Assembly: GCA_947628235.1 (NCBI GenBank)
Contig: CANQZC010000001.1
Coordinates: 140,435-204,434 of the forward strand
Direction: 5' to 3'
DNA length: 64,000 nt
Source of the DNA: an uncultured Bacilli bacterium
GTDB taxonomy: Bacteria > Bacillota_I > Bacilli_A > RF39 > UBA660
Under the pieces are notes generated by a model. The model worked only from the letters and a program-made list of their open reading frames with translations, did not search any database and was not told where the DNA came from. The first letter of the stretch is position 1. Each line of letters starts with the position of its first letter. Position numbers and translations under genes: made by a program. This document shows positions 50,145-58,550 of the stretch, piece by piece.

Positions 50145-50826
50145 GAACATACTCCCCTTCTTGATACTCCTTCAATATTCTTCCAGAGTCTAGTTCAATG
50201 ACCCTCTTCTTCATCTTTCCAACAATCTCTGTATCGTGAGTAACCATAATAATTGTCGTTCCTAGTTTATTGATAGCTTCTAGAACATTCATAATTTCCA
50301 TACTAGTCTTTTCATCCAAGTTTCCGGTTGGCTCATCACAGATTAAAATCTTAGGTCCATTGACAATCGCACGCGCTATCGCAACACGTTGTTGTTCTCC
50401 CCCAGATAGTTGCGTAGGATACTGTTTAGCTTTATTTTTAAGCCCTACAAGTTCTAGAACCTTTACTACTTTATTATAGATTTCTGCTTTAGGAAGTCCA
50501 AAAATCTCTAAAGCAAAAGCCACATTTTCATATACTGTTAACTTTGGTAACAATTTGAAATCTTGGAAAACAACTCCTAATTTTCTTCTAATCTTATAAA
50601 TTTTTCGATTCTTGATTTTAGCAACATCAATTCCTCCTACGAGAATTTGACCATCCGTTGGCCTTTCTTCTCGATAGAGCATTTTTATCAAAGTAGATTT
50701 TCCACATCCTGTTGCGCCAATAATGAAGACAAATTCTCCCTTTTTAATGGATAAATCTAAATCATGAATCGCAGTCACACCATTTTTATAAACTTTGTGA
50801 ACATGTCGCATCGTTATTAAATCCAT
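50131..50826 (-). CDS. ftsE: Cell-division ATP-binding protein FtsE
   Basis: A 231-residue ATPase: Walker A GATGCGKST, signature LSGGEQQRVAIARA, Walker B KILICDEPTGNLD, H-loop VTHD. Full length. With FtsX it couples ATP hydrolysis to activation of peptidoglycan hydrolases. Fifteen bases after yitT; part of prfB-yitT-ftsEX. Confidence 0.97.
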   Translation of the reverse strand: MDLITMRHVHKVYKNGVTAIHDLDLSIKKGEFVFIIGATGCGKSTLIKMLYREERPTDGQILVGGIDVAKIKNRKIYKIRRKLGVVFQDFKLLPKLTVYENVAFALEIFGLPKAEIYNKVVKVLELVGLKNKAKQYPTQLSGGEQQRVAIARAIVNGPKILICDEPTGNLDEKTSMEIMNVLEAINKLGTTIIMVTHDTEIVGKMKKRVIELDSGRILKEYQEGEYVHEVN

Positions 50827-50841
50827 AGCAAACTCCTTTCT

Positions 50842-51693
50842 CTATGCCCCACCAGATACTTCATAAGCATCTGTGATAACAAAGAAGGCATCTTTGTCAA
50901 TCTTTTTAATTCCCTCTTTTAAAGCATAATACTGACTCGTTGGAATAATACACATAATCACTTTTTTAAAGTCTCCGGTATATCCTCCCCGTCCTTCTAA
51001 GACGGTTACCCCATGAGCCATTGAATTCATAATATATTTTTTTACACTCGTCTCTTCCTTCGTAATAATAAAGAAAGCTTTGGACTGAGAGATTCCTAGT
51101 ACTACTTTATCTGTTAAAGTACTAATAACAGCGAGATTGATAACAGAGTAGATAAGGGTCGCAAAATCAAAGACGATAGATGAAAGAAGAATGATAATGC
51201 CATCCGTATAAAGCATAGACTTTCCAACATTCATCTTTCCATATTTACTGACAATATGATTTAAAATATCTGTACCTCCAGTAGTAAATCCCGCTTTAAA
51301 GACAAGTCCTAATCCTAATCCAGCAACGGTTGCCCCGCATAATACTTCTAGTAAAATTTCCATCTCTCCTAGAGGATACATGCTAGGTAAGGTCGCTGTT
51401 AATTTCACAAATAAGGGATAAAGTAACGATCCTAAGATAGTTCTTTTCGTATTTTCTAGTCCTAAGAGCGCAAAACTAAAAAGCAATAGAATCGCATCTA
51501 GGACAAAAATAACAAGAGAAGGATCTAATCCATACAATTTTTTAAGGATGATTCCGGCTCCACCAATCCCATACGCAATATTGTTAGGAATGAAAAAATA
51601 GTTATAAGCAAGAGCGGCTAATAGAACGCCTAGGACAAACTCGCCATAGCGAATCACGATTGGAAAAAACTTGATTTGCTTTTTCTTTGTCAT
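50842..51693 (-). CDS. YitT-family membrane protein (DUF2179)
   Basis: A 283-residue protein with five to six N-terminal helices and a cytoplasmic DUF2179 domain (about 200-283: FFIITKEETSVKKYIM, GRGGYTGDFKKVIMCII). Transport function suspected, not known. Its ATG overlaps the prfB stop by four bases (ATGA). It stands where cccB lies in Bacillus between prfB and ftsE. Confidence 0.88.
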   Translation of the reverse strand: MTKKKQIKFFPIVIRYGEFVLGVLLAALAYNYFFIPNNIAYGIGGAGIILKKLYGLDPSLVIFVLDAILLLFSFALLGLENTKRTILGSLLYPLFVKLTATLPSMYPLGEMEILLEVLCGATVAGLGLGLVFKAGFTTGGTDILNHIVSKYGKMNVGKSMLYTDGIIILLSSIVFDFATLIYSVINLAVISTLTDKVVLGISQSKAFFIITKEETSVKKYIMNSMAHGVTVLEGRGGYTGDFKKVIMCIIPTSQYYALKEGIKKIDKDAFFVITDAYEVSGGA

Positions 51694-52794
51694 GCTTCCA
51701 CACCTTTCTTAAGATAGGCTTCGATAAATAAATCTAAGTCCCCATCTAATACTTTTTGAACATTTCCTGTTTCTTCATTAGTACGATGATCTTTCACTAA
51801 AGAATAAGGATGCATCGTATAAGTACGAATTTGGGAACCAAAGTTAATTTCTGTTGCTTCTCCTTTAATGGCTCTCAATTCTTGTTCCCTTTTTTCTACC
51901 TCGCGTTGATAAATTTTATTTTTTAAAACCGTCATCGCAATTTCTTTATTTCGAATTTGACTTCTTTCATTTTGGCAAGTAACGACAATTCCGGTTGGAA
52001 AATGGGTAATACGAACGGCACTATCGGTCGTATTGACACCTTGTCCCCCTTTACCACTACTGCGATAAACATCGATACGAATATCGGTATCCTTGATTTC
52101 TACATTGACATCTTCTTCTTGATAAAGTGGCGTAATATCCACCGAAGCAAAAGAAGTATGCCGCCTACTATTGGAATCAAAAGGAGAAATTCGAATTAAC
52201 CGATGAACCCCTTTTTCACTCTTTAAATAACCATAACATTTCTCACCATGTACTAAAAGAGAAACACTTTTGATTCCGGCTTCTTCCCCATCTTGATAAT
52301 CTATTAATTCCACTTTATAATTTTTCTTTTCAAAATATCTAGTATACATACGATATAACATGTTCGCCCAATCACAAGACTCGGTTCCTCCCGCTCCTGG
52401 GTGAATTTCTAAAATGACATCACAATCATCGTAAGGACCATTTAAAAGAAGTTGAAGATGATATTTTTCTACTTCCTTTTCAACGGTAGATAATTCTTCT
52501 TCTAAAGAACGGGACATCTCTACATCTGGTTCTTCTTTCAAATATTGAGCAAGTTCTAAATGAGAAGTAATCTCTTCTTTTAGTTTTTTTACTCCCTCAT
52601 ACTCTTCTTTTAAAGAATTACATTTGGCAATGATTTCATTCGTATCTTCCCGTGTCCAAAAAGAAGGAGAAGAAATACATTCTTCTAGTTCTTGTATTTG
52701 TTTTTCTTTTTTTTCAGGGTCAAAGAGACCTCCATAATTCATCTACTTCTTCCTGATAGGACTGATAAGCACTGATTAATTCATTAAGTTCCAT
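51690..52794 (-). CDS. prfB: Peptide chain release factor 2, with programmed +1 frameshift
   Basis: RF2 of 367 residues read from two frames. Frame 0 begins at ATG 52794 (MELNELIS) and runs 24 codons to TGA (52722-52720). The preceding GGAGG (52733-52729), three bases and CTT (52725-52723) are the classic shift signal; reading resumes at GAC (52721). The body has the GGQ motif in SSGKGGQGVN and the RF2 anticodon-like SPF (ISPFDS). RF2 terminates at UAA and UGA, so a low RF2 level raises frameshifting. The second-frame ATG at 52742 is not the start. Extended -10 TGTTATAAT (-10 at 52823-52818). Confidence 0.97.
52720..52734 (-). promoter_or_regulatory. prfB +1 frameshift site
   Basis: Internal ribosome-like GGAGG, TCT, CTT, TGA, C on the minus strand. 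Ribosomes slip from CUU by +1 when RF2 is scarce. Confidence 0.95.
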
Positions 52795-52857
52795 ATTATC
52801 TATCCTCCCTATTAACCATTATAACATGATTTATGTCGTTTGAAAATAAAAAACATA

Positions 52858-52882
52858 TGAAAAAACACCTTATTTCTAAGGT
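52858..52882 (-). terminator. Orphan minus-strand terminator
   Basis: ACCTTA, GAAA tetraloop, TAAGGT, then GTTTTTT on the minus strand. It lies about 75 bases beyond the yebC terminator and just upstream of the prfB promoter. Confidence 0.65.
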
Positions 52883-52954
52883 AATTATTTCTGTTGGAAG
52901 ACTTTTCTTCCCCAAGTCCTCTTTGCGAAGAACTTTCTCTAACTTTGATAGGCA

Positions 52955-52982
52955 AAAGAAAAACTATAGAATACTCTATAGT
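52955..52982 (-). terminator. yebC terminator
   Basis: ACTATAGA (52963-52970), four-base loop, TCTATAGT (52975-52982), followed by TTTTTC on the minus strand; overlaps the end of yebC. Confidence 0.85.
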
Positions 52983-53689
52983 TCGACATTATGATATACA
53001 TTTTGAACATCGTCTACTTCATCTAATAAAGAAAGTAGTCGATTGAACTCTTCTAGTGCTTCCCCTTCCAAAGTAATTCTTTCCTTTGGTAAAAGAGAAA
53101 TATCATCCACTGTAAATTCTACTTTTGGATAAGCATCGCTAATGGCAGTTTTAATTTTAAATAAATCTTGTGGATTTCCATAAATCATAATCGTATTTCC
53201 ATCCGCTTCTAAATCAACAAAATCGACATCTGCCGCAATTAATGCTTCCATCGTCTCTTCTTCTGAAATTCCTTCAAAACCGACAACACATAAATTATCA
53301 TACATGTAAGCAACACTTCCCATTGCTCCCATTTTCACATGACATTTGTTGATAACAGCACGTAAATCACTAACACTTCGATTTACATTATCTGTTAAAC
53401 ACTTTACCATCAAAGTAGATCCTGCTGGTCCAAAAATTTCATAAGTAAGAGTTTGATAATCTTCTCCAACTCCACTACTTACCTTATCGATTGCTCTTTT
53501 AATAATATCGGCAGGAACTTGTTCCTTCTTTGCTTTTTCAATCAATCTTTTTAAACTAGGATTCCCCTCTGGAGTAACACCACCTGTCTTGGCTGTTTGA
53601 TAAATTTCTTTTGCATACATTCCATATAACTTACCTCTCGCAGCGCCTGATTTTGCTTTCGCAGCTGCAATATTTGGAAATCTTCCCAT
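52976..53689 (-). CDS. YebC/PmpR-family protein
   Basis: A 237-residue protein of the YebC/TACO1 family, starting MGRFPNIAAAKAKSGAARGK. Family members are transcriptional regulators or ribosome-associated factors that help translate proline stretches. The acidic groove residues of domain 3 are typical. Own promoter (TTGTGT, 17 bases, TAAAAT with TGT extension) and terminator, so it is monocistronic. YebC-II types in Firmicutes act on ribosomes; which subtype this is cannot be told here. Confidence 0.93.
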   Translation of the reverse strand: MGRFPNIAAAKAKSGAARGKLYGMYAKEIYQTAKTGGVTPEGNPSLKRLIEKAKKEQVPADIIKRAIDKVSSGVGEDYQTLTYEIFGPAGSTLMVKCLTDNVNRSVSDLRAVINKCHVKMGAMGSVAYMYDNLCVVGFEGISEEETMEALIAADVDFVDLEADGNTIMIYGNPQDLFKIKTAISDAYPKVEFTVDDISLLPKERITLEGEALEEFNRLLSLLDEVDDVQNVYHNVEL

Positions 53690-53745
53690 GTTACACTCCC
53701 TTTCTCACACTATTTTAACATATTCTTTCTTTTGACACAACCATT

Positions 53746-54411
53746 CTAAAGTCCATTTTGGGCCTTTTGTAAGGCATCTTTCGCGGCCAATTGTTCTGCT
53801 TCTTTCTTACTATGCGCCGTTCCAGCTCCATAGACAATTTCATCGATTTTGACAACGACACTAAACTCTTTATCATGCGCTGGGCCCTTTTCTTCCACAA
53901 CTTCATATTCTAGGCTTTTCTTATCCGTCTGTACCAATTCTTGAAGAACAGACTTATAATCGTTAATAAAGTCAATACTCTTATTTTCGATTAAAGGAAT
54001 AATATGCGTATAGATAAACTTTCTAACTTCTTCGATACCACAATCTAAGAATAATGCGCCAATAAAAGATTCAAAGATGTCCGCTACAATCGCTCGATTA
54101 TGCTTTCCATCTCTTTCTAATTCTCCCTTTCCCAAAAGAAGTTCTTCATTAAAACCTAATAGGATAGAATATTCATATAACGCGTTTTCACAGACATAAT
54201 AACTTCTTAATTTCGTCATTTTTCCTTCTGGTTCATCTGTATTTTTATATAAATATTCACTCATAATAAGTTCTAATACAGCATCTCCCAAATATTCTAA
54301 GCGTTCATAACTTTCTACTCCCGCTTCATGAGCATAAGAAGTATGCGTAAATGCTTTTCGATAAAGTTTTTCATTGGTATAAGGAATATTTAATTTCTCT
54401 AGAATTTCCAT
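53746..54411 (-). CDS. rnc: Ribonuclease III
   Basis: A 221-residue RNase III: signature [13 protein letters not shown], second catalytic Asp/Glu in [13 protein letters not shown], and a C-terminal dsRNA-binding domain (about 150-218; [20 protein letters not shown]). It processes rRNA precursors. In Bacillus it lies with smc and ftsY; those are not adjacent here. No terminator was seen before the yebC promoter. Confidence 0.97.
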   Translation of the reverse strand: MEILEKLNIPYTNEKLYRKAFTHTSYAHEAGVESYERLEYLGDAVLELIMSEYLYKNTDEPEGKMTKLRSYYVCENALYEYSILLGFNEELLLGKGELERDGKHNRAIVADIFESFIGALFLDCGIEEVRKFIYTHIIPLIENKSIDFINDYKSVLQELVQTDKKSLEYEVVEEKGPAHDKEFSVVVKIDEIVYGAGTAHSKKEAEQLAAKDALQKAQNGL

Positions 54412-54469
54412 ACATCTTTCCGTCCTTTCTCATCCTCTATTTCATTATACCAAAAAAAGTGAATTATGT

Positions 54470-54498
54470 TTTACTTTTTTAAGGTTTTTTAGTATAAT
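54470..54498 (+). promoter_or_regulatory. SigA promoter of yidD
   Basis: TTTACT (54470-54475), 17 bases, TATAAT (54493-54498). It overlaps an ATG at 54497 and so rules it out as start. Confidence 0.75.
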
Positions 54499-54514
54499 GT
54501 TTTTGGTGTTTACT

Positions 54515-54730
54515 ATGAAACATATCTTAATTGGTATCATCAAAATCTATCAAAAAATTCCTGGTCCATGGCACAATCAATGTCGATTTCTTCCCACTTG
54601 TTCGAATTATGGAATTGAAGCCTTAGAGACATATGGTGCTTGGAAAGGTAGTATTTTAACACTAAAAAGAATTTTACGATGCAATCCATGGGGAGGATAT
54701 GGATATGATCCGGTACCCCCTAAAAAATAA
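54515..54730 (+). CDS. yidD: Membrane protein insertion efficiency factor YidD
   Basis: A 71-residue Yid[24 protein letters not shown] and [16 protein letters not shown] are the conserved Cys-containing segments (only partly quoted). It helps YidC insert membrane proteins. The ATG at 54515 is preferred; the upstream ATG lies in the -10 box. The ribosome site is weak (GGTG). It is followed after ten bases by a lipoprotein gene. Confidence 0.94.
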   Translation: MKHILIGIIKIYQKIPGPWHNQCRFLPTCSNYGIEALETYGAWKGSILTLKRILRCNPWGGYGYDPVPPKK

Positions 54731-54740
54731 GGAGGAAAAA

Positions 54741-55613
54741 ATGAAAAAATGGAAATATTTACTTCTCATTCTTTTATTTAGTTTGACAGGTTGTCTACAA
54801 AATGATTCTATGGAAGATATCGATATTGAAACGACTGCTTATCCCATTCAATATGTCACCGAACGACTCTATCAAGAACACGGAAATATTAAAAGTATTT
54901 ATCCTAATGGTAGTACCAAAGAAGAGACTGTTTCGGATAAGCTTTTAGAAGATTATAGTGCGAATGACTTATTTATTTTTGTAGGTGCGAATAAAAAAGA
55001 ACAAGATTATCTATCTAAGATGTTAGAACACAATAAAAAATTAAAAATGATTGATGCTTCTATCTCTATGAGTAAAGAAACAATCAATCTTCAAAATATG
55101 GAATCTTTATGGTTAGATCCTATGAATTTACTAACGATGGCAAATGATATCAAAAAAGGATTTGAAGAATATACAAGCAGTGCTTACCTCATCAATGATA
55201 TTGAAGAAAATTATCAAGTATTAAAACAAGATTTAATTCAATTAGATGCAGACTATAGTGATATGGCATCCCGGGCAAATAAAAAAACGATTATTGTAAC
55301 AAGAGATGCTTTTCAATATTTAGAAAAATATGGTATTGAAGTTATCTCGCTAGAAGAAAATGAAAACCTAACAGAGAAAACAATTCATACCGCAGAAGAA
55401 AAAATTAAGAACAAAGAAATTCTCTATATCTATACTCTTCCTAACGAAGAAGTAAGCGATACTGTAAAAAGAATTACCCAAAATCAAGAAGTAACCTTCT
55501 TAGAACTTCATAATTTATATGCTCGTAGTGAAGAAGAAGCAAGTCAAGATCTAGATTATTTAAGTTTAATGAGAAATAACTTAGAAGCTTTAAAGAAAGA
55601 ATTATATAGGTAG
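54741..55613 (+). CDS. TroA/ZnuA-like lipoprotein lacking metal ligands
   Basis: A 290-residue lipoprotein (lipobox LTGC, Cys about 18) with the fold outline of zinc-type ABC solute-binding proteins: TTAYPIQYVTERL near the start, NDLFIFVGAN, ESLWLDPMN and a final LSLMRNNLEALKKEL. The His residues that bind metal in the family (in PH-Y-E and DPH-type motifs) are missing: STKEET and ESLWLDP stand in their places. It may therefore not bind zinc. No permease or ATPase is adjacent. Starts 54741 after AAGGAGG. Confidence 0.7.
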   Translation: MKKWKYLLLILLFSLTGCLQNDSMEDIDIETTAYPIQYVTERLYQEHGNIKSIYPNGSTKEETVSDKLLEDYSANDLFIFVGANKKEQDYLSKMLEHNKKLKMIDASISMSKETINLQNMESLWLDPMNLLTMANDIKKGFEEYTSSAYLINDIEENYQVLKQDLIQLDADYSDMASRANKKTIIVTRDAFQYLEKYGIEVISLEENENLTEKTIHTAEEKIKNKEILYIYTLPNEEVSDTVKRITQNQEVTFLELHNLYARSEEEASQDLDYLSLMRNNLEALKKELYR

Positions 55614-55622
55614 GTGTTGGTT

Positions 55623-55811
55623 ATGTTTATGCATAGTTGGAATCAAAAAGTATTAGTAGGTGTTGGATTGATAATCGTTCAAGCGATTATCTATATGGTT
55701 GCCTTAAAAAGAGGTGGCGGTTTTTCTATTCCTGCCTTCTTTGTTTGTTCTCTTCCTGGAATCATTGGAGCCTTTCTAATTTGGTTAGAAAGAGAACGCG
55801 GAAGATTTTAA
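55623..55811 (+). CDS. Small two-helix membrane protein
   Basis: A 62-residue protein with two hydrophobic helices (about 9-27 and 36-53) and a Gly-rich loop (RGGGFS). No family recognised. Last gene of the yidD unit, nine bases after the TroA-like gene. The start at 55623 is preferred to a GTG at 55614 in the ribosome site. Confidence 0.55.
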   Translation: MFMHSWNQKVLVGVGLIIVQAIIYMVALKRGGGFSIPAFFVCSLPGIIGAFLIWLERERGRF

Positions 55812-55850
55812 AAAGAAAAGAACTCATTTTTGAGTTCTTTTTCTTTTCCT
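55811..55850. terminator. Bidirectional terminator
   Basis: AAAGAACTCA (55817-55826), four-T loop, TGAGTTCTTT (55831-55840); it serves the yidD unit and the carboxypeptidase gene. Confidence 0.9.
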
Positions 55851-57023
55851 TTTCTTTCTTTTCCGATGAATAAAGAAGACTGTAAGAAATAAAATTCCTA
55901 ATAAAATCAAAACAATTCCCAAAAGAATCTGCTGTTCAGGAAGAGGTTTTAAGATTCTATATTCTAAATAAAATGGTTCTTCAAAGAGAACTTCTTCCCC
56001 GATAGAAATACGATATTCCCCTATCTTATCTCCTGCTTTCATCGTATAAAGTAACTTTTCTGCTCCTTCATATTCATAAGAAATTTCCGTAGATTTTGGT
56101 AAATATTTTATTATTTCCGTATCAGATTGATAAGTATGTATCTTACCATTCTCATCAGGAATCTCTTTTAAGACATCCCCTTTTTTTAAAATCGTCTTAT
56201 ATTCATAATTCGTAAAAAAGTATTGATAAAGTTTATCACTATCAATTACTTGATTTGGTTTTCCACTCTTATAATCTGCCCCAGCTGTAATTAATAGATA
56301 TTGTTCTCCATCATGAGAAGCAACACTCGCTAAGCATAATCCCGCATCATAGGTATATCCAGTTTTACTTCCCTGAATATAGGAAGTATCTATCTTCGCA
56401 ATCCGCGAATTCTTTTCTAAAGTACTTTCAAAAGTATGATTCTTATTACTCGTCGTATACTTTCTAGAAGAGAAAATCTTTTCAAAATCAGGGTTCTTTA
56501 GTCCTTCTCTTAGAATGATAGCGACTTCTTCTAGCGTAGAATAATGTCCCTCTTCATCTAATCCTGTCGTATTTACAAAATGCGTATTTTGAAGACCTAA
56601 AGTACTAGCTTTCTCATTCATCTTCTGTACCATGGCATTTTCACTTCCGACAAGATGATTCGAAAGCGCTAAAGCACATTCTGCACCACTAGGAAGAAGA
56701 AGTCCATAGAGAAGATCCCGATAAGTAACCACTTCTCCTATCCGAAATCCTGCTTGAGAAGCATGAGCCTCGACAAGTCCTTTAAAATCATTCGCCGTTA
56801 AAGTCACTTTGGCATCTAAATCTTTTATCTCATCCAAAGCAACTAAAGCTGTCATTAATTTCGTTAAACTAGCAATGGAAATCTTTTCTTTCGCACCTTT
56901 TTCATAGAGAACTTCCTCTCTATCTATTTCATAAAAATAGACATTGGTAGAACTGATACTAGGAATCGCATAGACGGGAAAAGAAAGGAAGAAAAGACAA
57001 AAAAACAAAATTATTTTTTTCAT
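55824..57023 (-). CDS. D-alanyl-D-alanine carboxypeptidase (DacA/DacF-like)
   Basis: A 399-residue S11 peptidase trimming pentapeptides in peptidoglycan: signal peptide (1-19), SxxK motif in ASLTKLMTA, KTG in GSKTGYT, a C-terminal beta domain and membrane helix with a very basic tail. The second motif reads SGA (LLPSGAECAL) where SGN is usual. In Bacillus dacF lies directly upstream of spoIIA; here a DacF-like gene follows the sigma factor gene after a tRNA. Overlaps its upstream gene by four bases. Confidence 0.92.
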   Translation of the reverse strand: MKKIILFFCLFFLSFPVYAIPSISSTNVYFYEIDREEVLYEKGAKEKISIASLTKLMTALVALDEIKDLDAKVTLTANDFKGLVEAHASQAGFRIGEVVTYRDLLYGLLLPSGAECALALSNHLVGSENAMVQKMNEKASTLGLQNTHFVNTTGLDEEGHYSTLEEVAIILREGLKNPDFEKIFSSRKYTTSNKNHTFESTLEKNSRIAKIDTSYIQGSKTGYTYDAGLCLASVASHDGEQYLLITAGADYKSGKPNQVIDSDKLYQYFFTNYEYKTILKKGDVLKEIPDENGKIHTYQSDTEIIKYLPKSTEISYEYEGAEKLLYTMKAGDKIGEYRISIGEEVLFEEPFYLEYRILKPLPEQQILLGIVLILLGILFLTVFFIHRKRKKRKRKRTQK

Positions 57024-57346
57024 TTTTTTCTCCTTTTTACCATTTCATCATATTGCTTATAAAGATATTGAACACCATTTTCTAAATGAAAATAATGAAT
57101 GACATATGGAAGTAAAAAGAGAACTAAAATAATTCCAATAAAGACAAACATCGGCGCGAATGTCGAAATTGCAAAACTGATAATAGCAAATAAAGCATAC
57201 GCTAATGTTACCAACAAATGAATTTCTCTTTCATGTTGAAAGAATTCTATTTTTAAGAGATGGTTTGCAATTGTCTCTTCCTCTATCTCCTGCTCCGCCA
57301 ATAACTTATCTACGGTATGGATATAATCATATAAATATTTTTTCAT
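57020..57346 (-). CDS. Small membrane protein
   Basis: A 108-residue protein: helical N-terminal cytoplasmic part (1-40), two membrane helices (about 44-64 and 67-87), and a charged tail (YKQYDEMVKRRKK). No family recognised. It overlaps the carboxypeptidase start by four bases (ATGA) and has an extended -10 (TGGTATACT, -10 at 57367-57362), suggesting a two-gene operon. Confidence 0.6.
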   Translation of the reverse strand: MKKYLYDYIHTVDKLLAEQEIEEETIANHLLKIEFFQHEREIHLLVTLAYALFAIISFAISTFAPMFVFIGIILVLFLLPYVIHYFHLENGVQYLYKQYDEMVKRRKK

Positions 57347-57383
57347 ATTCTCACCATTCTAAGTATACCATCATTTTTATAAA

Positions 57384-57412
57384 ATAAAAAGACTAACAAC
57401 TGTTAGTCTTTA
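57384..57412 (-). terminator. Terminator of the tRNA-Ser gene
   Basis: AAAGACTAACA (57388-57398) pairs with TGTTAGTCTTT (57401-57411); T-run on the minus strand. Confidence 0.88.
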
Positions 57413-57421
57413 AACTGCCAA

Positions 57422-57513
57422 TGGCGGAGCAGGAGGGATTTGAACCCTCGCGCCAGTTAACCCGACCTACACCCTTAGCAGGGGCGCCTCTTCAGCCTCT
57501 TGAGTACTACTCC
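57422..57513 (-). tRNA. tRNA-Ser (GCU)
   Basis: A 92-base class II tRNA with encoded CCA. Acceptor GGAGTAG pairs with CTGCTCC; the anticodon loop is CTGCTAA (anticodon GCT); a long variable arm lies between; the T arm is GAGGG-TTCAAAT-CCCTC. It reads AGC/AGU. Confidence 0.97.
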
Positions 57514-57566
57514 AAAATAAGCTACATATTGATTTTAACATAAATAGATAGCTTTTTCAATATTTT

Positions 57567-58193
57567 TTAAGCAACTAATTTGTTTTTTAATTTTTGTAAT
57601 GCCTTACTTTCTTTTCTAGAAACTTGAACTTGACTGATACCTAGGATATTCGCTGTTTCCTGTTGTGTACAATCTTCCATATATCGCTTATGTAAGATAT
57701 CCATTTCTTCTTTACTTAATTCTTTCAATTCTTCCCTTAAATAAATTTCCTCATCGATATCTTTTGTCATCCCGACTGGAATTTCATCCACATTGAGTAA
57801 AGCACGATTGCAGTAAAAGGCCTCTACAACATATTCCTCCCCTACTTCTAAAAAGTCGGCGATTTCTTTTATGGTCGGTTCTCTCATAAACCGTTGAGAT
57901 AAAAGAATACTTGCTTTTTCAATCTTTAAATGAAGAGCGTGTTGTTGTCTACTAATTTTAATACCTCGATCCTCGCGTACTAGTTTTTTCATTTCTCCTA
58001 AAATGTAACTATAGGCATAAGTAGAAAACTTGGTATGATAATCATCGCGATAACGATAATACGCCTCTATCAACCCGATACATCCTACTTGAAATAAATC
58101 CTCTTTGTTAGAATAATTTGGAAAATACTTCATAATTGCATAGATTAATTTTTCATGTTGTAAAAGAATTGTTTCTAATTCTGATTGCTCCAT
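57567..58193 (-). CDS. Sporulation-type sigma factor (SigF/SigB/SigG group)
   Basis: A 208-residue sigma-70 protein. Region 2 includes NKEDLFQVGCIGLIEA and FSTYAYSYILGEM; region 3 REPTIKEIADFLEVGEE; region 4 CTQQETANILGISQVQVSR. The last motif matches sporulation SigF/SigG. At 208 residues it is shorter than Bacillus SigF (255). Its start overlaps a SpoIIAA-like gene by 19 bases, as spoIIAA-spoIIAB-sigF order would suggest, but no spoIIAB lies between. SigF is favoured by context; a paralogue cannot be excluded. Confidence 0.82.
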   Translation of the reverse strand: MEQSELETILLQHEKLIYAIMKYFPNYSNKEDLFQVGCIGLIEAYYRYRDDYHTKFSTYAYSYILGEMKKLVREDRGIKISRQQHALHLKIEKASILLSQRFMREPTIKEIADFLEVGEEYVVEAFYCNRALLNVDEIPVGMTKDIDEEIYLREELKELSKEEMDILHKRYMEDCTQQETANILGISQVQVSRKESKALQKLKNKLVA

Positions 58194-58549
58194 TTCATCA
58201 CCTTAATAGCATTCAATTCATCAGAGATTTCATAAATGTAATTCAAAATCTTTGATTGTTTTAAATTCTTATTAACGCGATGATTCATACCACAAATCAA
58301 ACTATGACCAGATTTATCATGAATCGTCTCGTATAGTTGAAATAAGGCTTCAATTCCATACATATCAATCATCCGTAAATCTTGAAGATTGAACACGATA
58401 TTCGTAATTCCGGAATGTATCAATCCCTCAAATTCCTTCTGAAAAATAGGTACTGTCTTAGAAACAAGTTTTCCCTCTAGCCGTACAAACAAAATTCCCT
58501 CCCTATATTCTGTTTGAATCTCTAGCACACTATCACTCTCCATATTCAC
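58175..58549 (-). CDS. SpoIIAA-like STAS protein with altered phosphorylation site
   Basis: A 124-residue STAS domain aligning over its length with SpoIIAA (NIVFNLQDLRMIDMYGI, then HSLICGMNHRVNKNLKQSKI). Where SpoIIAA has Asp-Ser-Ser-Gly with Ser58 phosphorylated by SpoIIAB, this protein has Asp62-Met63-Tyr64-Gly65. It thus cannot be inactivated by the usual Ser kinase. GTG at 58549 is used (AGGTG spacing five); an ATG six bases downstream is an alternative. Sits directly before the sigma gene. Confidence 0.8.
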   Translation of the reverse strand: MNMESDSVLEIQTEYREGILFVRLEGKLVSKTVPIFQKEFEGLIHSGITNIVFNLQDLRMIDMYGIEALFQLYETIHDKSGHSLICGMNHRVNKNLKQSKILNYIYEISDELNAIKVMKWSNQN

Positions 58550-58550
58550 T

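Noticed and set aside
52742-52742. ATG as start of prfB
   Set aside because: It lies in the shifted frame beside the frameshift site; the 24 upstream codons and shift signal are the true beginning.
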